Made by a program: the position numbers and the translations under genes | DNA from: Bacillus sp. FJAT-29814 | GTDB taxonomy: Bacteria > Bacillota > Bacilli > Bacillales > Cytobacillaceae | DNA: 64,000 bases | Direction: 5' to 3' | Assembly: GCF_001510715.1 (NCBI RefSeq) | Contig: NZ_LMTJ01000004.1 | Coordinates: 1-64,000, forward strand | Part shown: one piece after another, positions 59,218 through 64,000 of the stretch | How positions within the stretch are numbered: position 1 is the first letter of the stretch | Layout: each line of letters begins with the position of its first letter | The notes under the pieces: generated by a model | The model's input: the letters and a program-made list of their open reading frames with translations, nothing else | What the model was told of the DNA's origin: nothing | The model's database searches: none

Positions 59218-60045
59218 CTATTGTTTGTTCTTAAGCCTTGGGTCTAGAATATCTCTGAAGCTGTCACCCATTAAATTAATAGCAAGCATTGTCACACCCA
59301 AACAGAGGGATGGCCAAATGACATACATAGGATTGTTATAAATATAGCCACGGGCATCGCCAATCATTTGCCCCCAAGAAGGTTCCGGCGGCACGACTCC
59401 CAAACCTAAGAAACTCAAGCCAGATTCTAATAAAATGGCGGCCGCTATCGTTAAACTGATTTGGATAATTAACGGAGACATGATATTTGGTAAGATCGCC
59501 TTGGTAATTACCCTGAAATGAGAAGCACCCAATGAAAGTTCACTTTGAACATATTCCAGACCTTTCACCTGCAGAGTTGCAGAATGAGTAATACGTGCAA
59601 AACGTGGAATGTATAGAACTCCAATAATAATAATTAAATTTTTCACACCAGAGCCCCAAAACCCAACTACCATTAAAGCTAATAGAATAGGTGGGAAACA
59701 TAATATAATATCAATTGCTCGCATGATAGCCTTTTCGGTTAACCCACGGGCATACCCCGCAATGACCCCTAGTGAAACCCCGCCAATAAACGCTATAATA
59801 GTTGCCCCAAATGCGACAAGCATAGTTGGACGGATGCCTAGGATCAACCGGCTTAAAATATCTCTTCCATATTCATCGGTTCCCAATGGATGTCCCGATG
59901 AAAAACTTTTAAGTACCTGATTCTGATCAATCTCAAGGGGATCATTCGGAGCAATCAAAGGTCCAATAAGTGCGATTATTAAAATTGGAAGAAGTATGAT
60001 AAAACTGAATAAAAACGTTTTGTGATGTAAAAATTTCCGAATCAT
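59218..60045 (-). CDS. ABC permease, DppC/OppC family
   Basis: 275 residues, six hydrophobic segments. The N-terminal GPLIAPNDPLEIDQNQ and HPLGTDEYGRDILSRLILGIR are typical DppC features; LSLGASHFRVITKAILPNI is the EAA loop. GGAAGG lies seven bases before the ATG. The gene lies 35 bp after the DppB-like gene. Confidence 0.93.
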   Translation of the reverse strand: MIRKFLHHKTFLFSFIILLPILIIALIGPLIAPNDPLEIDQNQVLKSFSSGHPLGTDEYGRDILSRLILGIRPTMLVAFGATIIAFIGGVSLGVIAGYARGLTEKAIMRAIDIILCFPPILLALMVVGFWGSGVKNLIIIIGVLYIPRFARITHSATLQVKGLEYVQSELSLGASHFRVITKAILPNIMSPLIIQISLTIAAAILLESGLSFLGLGVVPPEPSWGQMIGDARGYIYNNPMYVIWPSLCLGVTMLAINLMGDSFRDILDPRLKNKQ

Positions 60046-60080
60046 CCTTCCACCTTCCTTCCAAGAGAATAGACAGTTTA

Positions 60081-61034
60081 CTAACGTGTTCTCGGATCCA
60101 TCAATCCATAAATAATTTCTACAGCTCTATTGATCAAAATGTAAAAAGCGGCAATCACGATAATAGAACCTTGTATAATAGGATAATTACGATTATTAAT
60201 CGCTTCTACCAACAATGTGCTTAAACCAGGCCAATTGAATAGAAACTCGATTAACACTGTTCCGCCTATTAAATTGGCTAGCTCTAAACCTATTACTGTG
60301 ATAACAGAAATAATCGCGTTTCTTAATACGTGTTTAAAAATAACGACTCTTTCAGCCATTCCTTTTGCTCTTAATGTTTGAACAAAGTCCCTACCTAAAA
60401 CTTCAAGCATGGATGATCTCGTCATCCTTGCAATCGAAGCCGCCAAGGGCAAAGCAACTGTAATGGCTGGCAGGAGCAGCTTCTGTAAATGCTTTACGGG
60501 GTCTTCCGTAAAATCTGTATAACCGCTGGCAGGAAGCAGATTTAATTGCAAACTCAAAACCAATATAAATACCGTTCCTGTGACATATACCGGAAAAGAC
60601 AAACCGGCAGCAGCAATAGATGAAACAATCATATCCACAAAGCCGCCGCGTTTTACAGCAGCAATAATTCCTAGGCTTATTCCAAATATAGAACCGACAA
60701 TAATCGCTGCAATCGCTAATTCTAATGTTTTGGGAAGCCTTTCAGCCAAATATGTAGTAACATCCATGTTATTGAAAAGCGATTGTCCAAAGTCCAGTCT
60801 TAGAATATCGGCAAACCAGGCAAAATATTGTTTCAATAAAGGCTGATCCAAACCCAGTGTTGCACGCATCGCTTCAACTGCAGCAGGATCCGCTCCTCTT
60901 TCTGTACCTAATACCAATAACACGGGATCACCAGGCATGAAACGAAGTAACGCAAAAACAATCGTAGCAACAATGAAAATCTGAATCACAGCTACTCCTA
61001 AGTTTTTAGATACAAAACGAAGCAAAAATCTCAC
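60081..61034 (-). CDS. ABC permease, DppB/OppB family
   Basis: 317 residues with six hydrophobic segments; FALLRFMPGDPVLLVLG and TLRAKGMAERVVIFKHVLRNA (EAA loop) identify a DppB-type channel subunit. The start is either this GTG or the TTG three codons later, which is better spaced from GGGGTGAG. Lies 18 bp after the second ATPase gene. Confidence 0.92.
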   Translation of the reverse strand: MRFLLRFVSKNLGVAVIQIFIVATIVFALLRFMPGDPVLLVLGTERGADPAAVEAMRATLGLDQPLLKQYFAWFADILRLDFGQSLFNNMDVTTYLAERLPKTLELAIAAIIVGSIFGISLGIIAAVKRGGFVDMIVSSIAAAGLSFPVYVTGTVFILVLSLQLNLLPASGYTDFTEDPVKHLQKLLLPAITVALPLAASIARMTRSSMLEVLGRDFVQTLRAKGMAERVVIFKHVLRNAIISVITVIGLELANLIGGTVLIEFLFNWPGLSTLLVEAINNRNYPIIQGSIIVIAAFYILINRAVEIIYGLMDPRTR

Positions 61035-61052
61035 CCCAATCTTTATGGACTA

Positions 61053-62057
61053 TTAATTAATCTTTTGTATTTTTGATTCCGCAAACAAATGACACGCAGC
61101 AGAATGGTTAGCTCCAACAGACATAAATTCCGGCTTCACTTCTTTACAGATAGCCATCGCATAAGGACATCTCGAGCTTAATCTGCAACCGCTTGGCGGG
61201 TTAACAGGACTTGGAAGGTCTCCTTCCAAAACAATCTGTTCCTTCTTATAGGTAGGATCTGGGATTGGTATCGCCGATAATAAAGCTTGAGTGTAGGGAT
61301 GCCTTGGATTTTTGTAGATAGTTTCAGCTTCTCCCACTTCCACCATCTCACCCAAATACATAACACCGATTTTATCACTGACATGCTTTACCACGGATAA
61401 ATCGTGAGAGATAAATAAATATGTTAGTTTAAATTCTTTTTGCAAGTCGTTCAAGAGATTCAGGATTTGAGATTGAATGGAGACGTCTAACGCTGAAACT
61501 GCTTCATCACAAATGACCAATTTGGGGTGTAAAGCAATTGCGCGGGCTATCCCGATCCGCTGTCTTTGTCCGCCGGAAAATTCATGCGGGTATCGATTAA
61601 TATATTGCTGACTTAGCCCAACCATCTCAAGCAACTCATTCACTTTTTGGACACGTTCTTTTTTGTCGTAAATGCCATGGATTTCAAATGGTGCACTTAT
61701 AATCTCTCCGACTGTCATCTTTGGATTTAAAGATTCATACGGTTTCTGAAAAACCATTTGCATATGTTTTCTGTTTTGGCGTAATTCCTTTCCTCGTAAT
61801 TGAAGAAAGTTTCTCCCCTGAAAGTTGATTTCTCCACTGTCAGCCTTGATTAATCCCATGATTAATCTTGCCAGAGTACTTTTTCCACATCCGGATTCTC
61901 CTACAAGTCCAAATGTTTCCCCTTCATTAATCGTAAAGCTGACATCATTGACAGCCTGAACAAAATGCTTTTGAGTTGAAAACATTCCTTTGTCTTTAAT
62001 CGGAAAATACTTTTTTAAATTTTTCACCTCTAAAAGAGTGTTGCTTTTCATTGTCAC
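61053..62057 (-). CDS. ABC ATP-binding protein, DppF/OppF family
   Basis: 334 residues. Walker A GESGCGKSTLA, signature FSGGQRQRIGIARA, Walker B LVICDEAVSALD, and the C-terminal oligopeptide-transporter extension with Cys cluster (CRLSSRCPYAMAIC). The likely start is GTG, six bases after AAGGAG and one base after the stop of the other ATPase gene; an ATG two codons later is possible. Confidence 0.94.
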   Translation of the reverse strand: MTMKSNTLLEVKNLKKYFPIKDKGMFSTQKHFVQAVNDVSFTINEGETFGLVGESGCGKSTLARLIMGLIKADSGEINFQGRNFLQLRGKELRQNRKHMQMVFQKPYESLNPKMTVGEIISAPFEIHGIYDKKERVQKVNELLEMVGLSQQYINRYPHEFSGGQRQRIGIARAIALHPKLVICDEAVSALDVSIQSQILNLLNDLQKEFKLTYLFISHDLSVVKHVSDKIGVMYLGEMVEVGEAETIYKNPRHPYTQALLSAIPIPDPTYKKEQIVLEGDLPSPVNPPSGCRLSSRCPYAMAICKEVKPEFMSVGANHSAACHLFAESKIQKIN

Positions 62058-62058
62058 T

Positions 62059-63033
62059 TCACACTCCTTCGTTAATATGCCAACATTTAGCCGAATGTTG
62101 TGGATTGATTTCTTTAAGTACTGGTTCCTTTTCTATACATAAATCAGTAGCAAAGGAACAGCGCGGATGAAATCTACAGCCTTTGGGCATCGAATTGATG
62201 GTCGGTACTGTACCTGGGATGCTATACAGCGTTTTATCTTTTTGATGTAAGGGTGGAACTGATTGTATTAATCCTTTTGTATAAGGGTGTTGTGGATTTT
62301 TAAAAATGGTTAATACATCCGCTTGTTCGACAATTTGACCTGCATACATGACGGCAACACGGTCCGCCATCTCCGCCACGACACCCAGGTCATGTGTGAT
62401 TAATAGAATCGCCATGTTATATTCTTTCTTAATCCTGTTCAATAAATCTAGAATCCTCGCTTGCACCGTCACGTCCAAAGCAGTAGTAGGTTCATCGGCA
62501 ATTAACAGCTGAGGGTTGCATGATAAGGCCATTGCAATCATGACACGCTGGCACATTCCTCCTGAAAGTTCATGCGGATAAGAGTGAAAAATAGTTTCAG
62601 GGTGGGGGATCCCCACTTGTTTCAGTAGTTCGACAGCTCTATTCCTAGCCGCTTCTTTTGAAGTTTGCTCATGAATTCGGATTGCCTCCGTGATCTGACT
62701 ACCACAGGTATAAACAGGATCAAGGGCTGACATCGGGTCTTGAAAGATCATAGAGATCGATTTCCCCCTGATTTTGTCCATCTCTTTCCTATTTAGGTTT
62801 ACTAGATTTTTATCTTCAAAAATAATCTCACCTGATGCTATTTTCCCGGATGAAGGCAAAAGCTGCATAAGTGACATAGAAGTAATCGTCTTCCCACTTC
62901 CACTCTCACCTACGACGCATAATGTTTCACCTTTTTTCAGGGACAAGGTAACATCCTTTATGGCAGGAAAAACACCATAATCGGTATTAAATACAGTAGA
63001 TAAACCTTTTATGTCAAGAAGTGTATCCCCCAC
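62059..63033 (-). CDS. ABC ATP-binding protein, DppD/OppD family
   Basis: About 324 residues. Walker A GESGSGKTITS, signature LSGGMCQRVMIAMA, Walker B LLIADEPTTALDV, and the C-terminal CRFHPRCSFATDLC cluster. GGAGGAGGG sits right against an ATG, so I favour the GTG six bases further on as start. First gene of the dpp-like set, separated from the hydantoinase gene by a terminator. Confidence 0.92.
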   Translation of the reverse strand: MGDTLLDIKGLSTVFNTDYGVFPAIKDVTLSLKKGETLCVVGESGSGKTITSMSLMQLLPSSGKIASGEIIFEDKNLVNLNRKEMDKIRGKSISMIFQDPMSALDPVYTCGSQITEAIRIHEQTSKEAARNRAVELLKQVGIPHPETIFHSYPHELSGGMCQRVMIAMALSCNPQLLIADEPTTALDVTVQARILDLLNRIKKEYNMAILLITHDLGVVAEMADRVAVMYAGQIVEQADVLTIFKNPQHPYTKGLIQSVPPLHQKDKTLYSIPGTVPTINSMPKGCRFHPRCSFATDLCIEKEPVLKEINPQHSAKCWHINEGV

Positions 63034-63070
63034 AAACATCCCTCCTCCAACTGGCAAGAAAACCATTATT

Positions 63071-63099
63071 TGTCTTAATTTGTCTTAATTTGTTATAAT
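63071..63099. promoter_or_regulatory. Direct repeats ahead of the transporter operon
   Basis: TGTCTTAATT occurs twice in tandem, followed by TGTTATAATAA, directly upstream of the first ATPase gene. The 10-bp phasing (one helical turn) suggests a regulator binding site overlapping the promoter. Confidence 0.4.
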
Positions 63100-63190
63100 A
63101 AATAATAGGCCATACTTACCGAATGTTCAACCTTATTCGAAAATTTAACTTAAGCGCTTACTTTTCTAAAAAAGTAGTTTTCAGAAAAAT

Positions 63191-63239
63191 CGCTACCTAC
63201 AACTCTACTACTATTCACTTTGTAGGTAGCGTTAATTTT
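63191..63239. terminator. Bidirectional terminator after the hydantoinase gene
   Basis: CGCTACCTACAA (63191-63202) pairs perfectly with TTGTAGGTAGCG (63220-63231). ATTTTTC follows on minus and TTAATTTTTT on plus. It ends the hydantoinase transcript 8 bases after its stop. Confidence 0.8.
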
Positions 63240-64000
63240 TTAAATACTATTTTGGATCAATCCCAATCTATACTTTTCTGTTGCTTCCACATCGACAGAA
63301 TAGGTTCCGTTGTCCCATATGATCTTAACCCCATAATCTTCTAACGCTTTTTCAACTGATACCTTTTGATCAATTACATCAAATAAAACTAATTCTGGTT
63401 CCCTGTCCACCGGAGAACCGAAGCCCCCTGACCCTGGTGTGCAAACACTGATAAGATCACCTTTGTTTAAAGGCAGCTCCGAAACTTTCGAGCTAAGTCT
63501 CATTTCCTCTTCTCCATCTTTAGAGTATAAAAATACTCCTGGGCTTCCTACTTTCCCACCATTAATGCCCCAAGGAGCAAACTTGTGACGGTCGCCCAGA
63601 CCGGTATAAGAAATATCATCCGTTAAAATTCGATAGTCCCTCTGAATTCCTAATCCGCCGCGGTGTAATCCTGCTCCACCTGAGTCCTTCCTAAGAGCGT
63701 ATTTTTCAATTAAAATTGGATACTCTCTTTCAAGGGCTTCAACTGGCAAGTTAGAAGTATTTGTCATATGAACCTGCACACCGCTCAATCCGTCGCCAAA
63801 TGCATGGGCCCCTGAACCGCCGGCAATTGTCTCTAAATACACAAAGTAATTATCCGTATTCGGATTTGTTCCGGAGAAAATCGCTGAAGTGACTACACTA
63901 TTACAGGCAGCCAATACCCGTTCTGGCGCTACCTTTGATAAGGCTCCTAGCACGACGTCAACTACACGTTGTGAAGTATCAATCCGCTGGCCGACGGGCA
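63240..64000 (-). CDS. hyuB: Hydantoinase B / oxoprolinase subunit, C-terminal part
   Basis: The C-terminal 253 residues of a HyuB-type protein whose start lies beyond the window edge; the frame is open to the last base (GQRIDTSQRVVDVVLGAL before the first internal GTG). Recognisable segments are ETIAGGSGAHAFGDGLSGVQVHMTNTSN and REDSGGAG-like YALRKDSGGAGLHRGGLG. HyuB works with HyuA in ATP-dependent opening of N-methylhydantoin or 5-oxoproline-type rings. Its neighbourhood with a Dpp-like importer suggests use of imported cyclic amides. Ends with its own terminator. Confidence 0.9.
   Translation of the reverse strand, partial: PVGQRIDTSQRVVDVVLGALSKVAPERVLAACNSVVTSAIFSGTNPNTDNYFVYLETIAGGSGAHAFGDGLSGVQVHMTNTSNLPVEALEREYPILIEKYALRKDSGGAGLHRGGLGIQRDYRILTDDISYTGLGDRHKFAPWGINGGKVGSPGVFLYSKDGEEEMRLSSKVSELPLNKGDLISVCTPGSGGFGSPVDREPELVLFDVIDQKVSVEKALEDYGVKIIWDNGTYSVDVEATEKYRLGLIQNSI

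Overview
The window looks like chromosomal DNA of a Gram-positive, moderately low-GC member of the Bacillaceae (Bacillus/Neobacillus-like; the genus is a guess). The signs are strong GGAGG-type ribosome binding sites, frequent GTG/TTG starts, lipoprotein signal peptides, PRD/PTS regulators, CUT1 sugar transporters without their own ATPase, and U-tailed hairpin terminators. No rRNA, tRNA, CRISPR array or prophage is visible.

Layout. 0-6.2 kb: the tail of a gene, a 52-bp tandem array, an unknown membrane protein, a secreted GH84 beta-N-acetylglucosaminidase followed by the relic of a second carbohydrate-binding domain, and a secreted TPR-YdcF protein. 6.25-6.6 kb: a compact convergent locus with a 48-codon peptide gene and an overlapping antisense RNA, organised like a type I toxin-antitoxin module. 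6.8-14.1 kb: accessory-looking genes, namely a PD-(D/E)XK nuclease-like protein and a tight four-gene operon (unknown, unknown-domain+Sir2, ADP-ribosylglycohydrolase, zinc-ribbon protein). These face a Cys-rich small protein and a WYL-domain regulator. 14.3-17.1 kb: an ankyrin-repeat protein and a quinone oxidoreductase. 17.4-25.8 kb: a nine-gene PTS catabolic operon (PRD regulator, IIA, IIB, IIC, phosphotriesterase-like hydrolase, creatininase-like amidohydrolase, KDGP aldolase, SIS protein, CutC) whose sugar-acid-like substrate is unknown. 26.2-35.7 kb: a small hypothetical protein, a GNAT, a mannosylglycerate locus (ManA, glycerate kinase, RpiR-type regulator, MngA PTS, MngB mannosidase) and a Nudix hydrolase. 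36.1-43.1 kb: a sucrose/fructoside locus (ROK fructokinase, GH32, ABC transporter) with a divergent LacI regulator and three identical palindromic operators. 43.2-50.6 kb: a nine-copy 52-bp array, a quinone reductase, DinB, GNAT, an MscS channel and several small membrane proteins. 50.7-56.4 kb: a polysaccharide deacetylase lipoprotein, and an ECF sigma factor gene broken by a TnpB element with its anti-sigma-like partner left intact. 56.6-64 kb: a PfkB kinase, a complete Dpp/Opp-type ABC transporter and the end of a hydantoinase B gene.

How the genes work together. The mannosylglycerate set forms a complete route: MngA imports and phosphorylates mannosylglycerate, MngB splits it into mannose-6-P and glycerate, ManA sends the first to fructose-6-P and glycerate kinase sends the second to glycolysis. 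The LacI locus imports a fructoside by ABC transport, hydrolyses it and phosphorylates the fructose. The KDGP aldolase operon should end in pyruvate and glyceraldehyde-3-P.

The intergenic DNA is unusually rich in repeats: two diverged 52-bp arrays 43 kb apart, two copies of a ~190-bp hairpin-rich element, two copies of a ~180-bp element bounded by AAACGTTT motifs, and two copies of a ~67-bp element. The strongest candidates for undescribed biology are the Sir2/ADP-ribosylglycohydrolase operon and the small antisense-regulated peptide locus.
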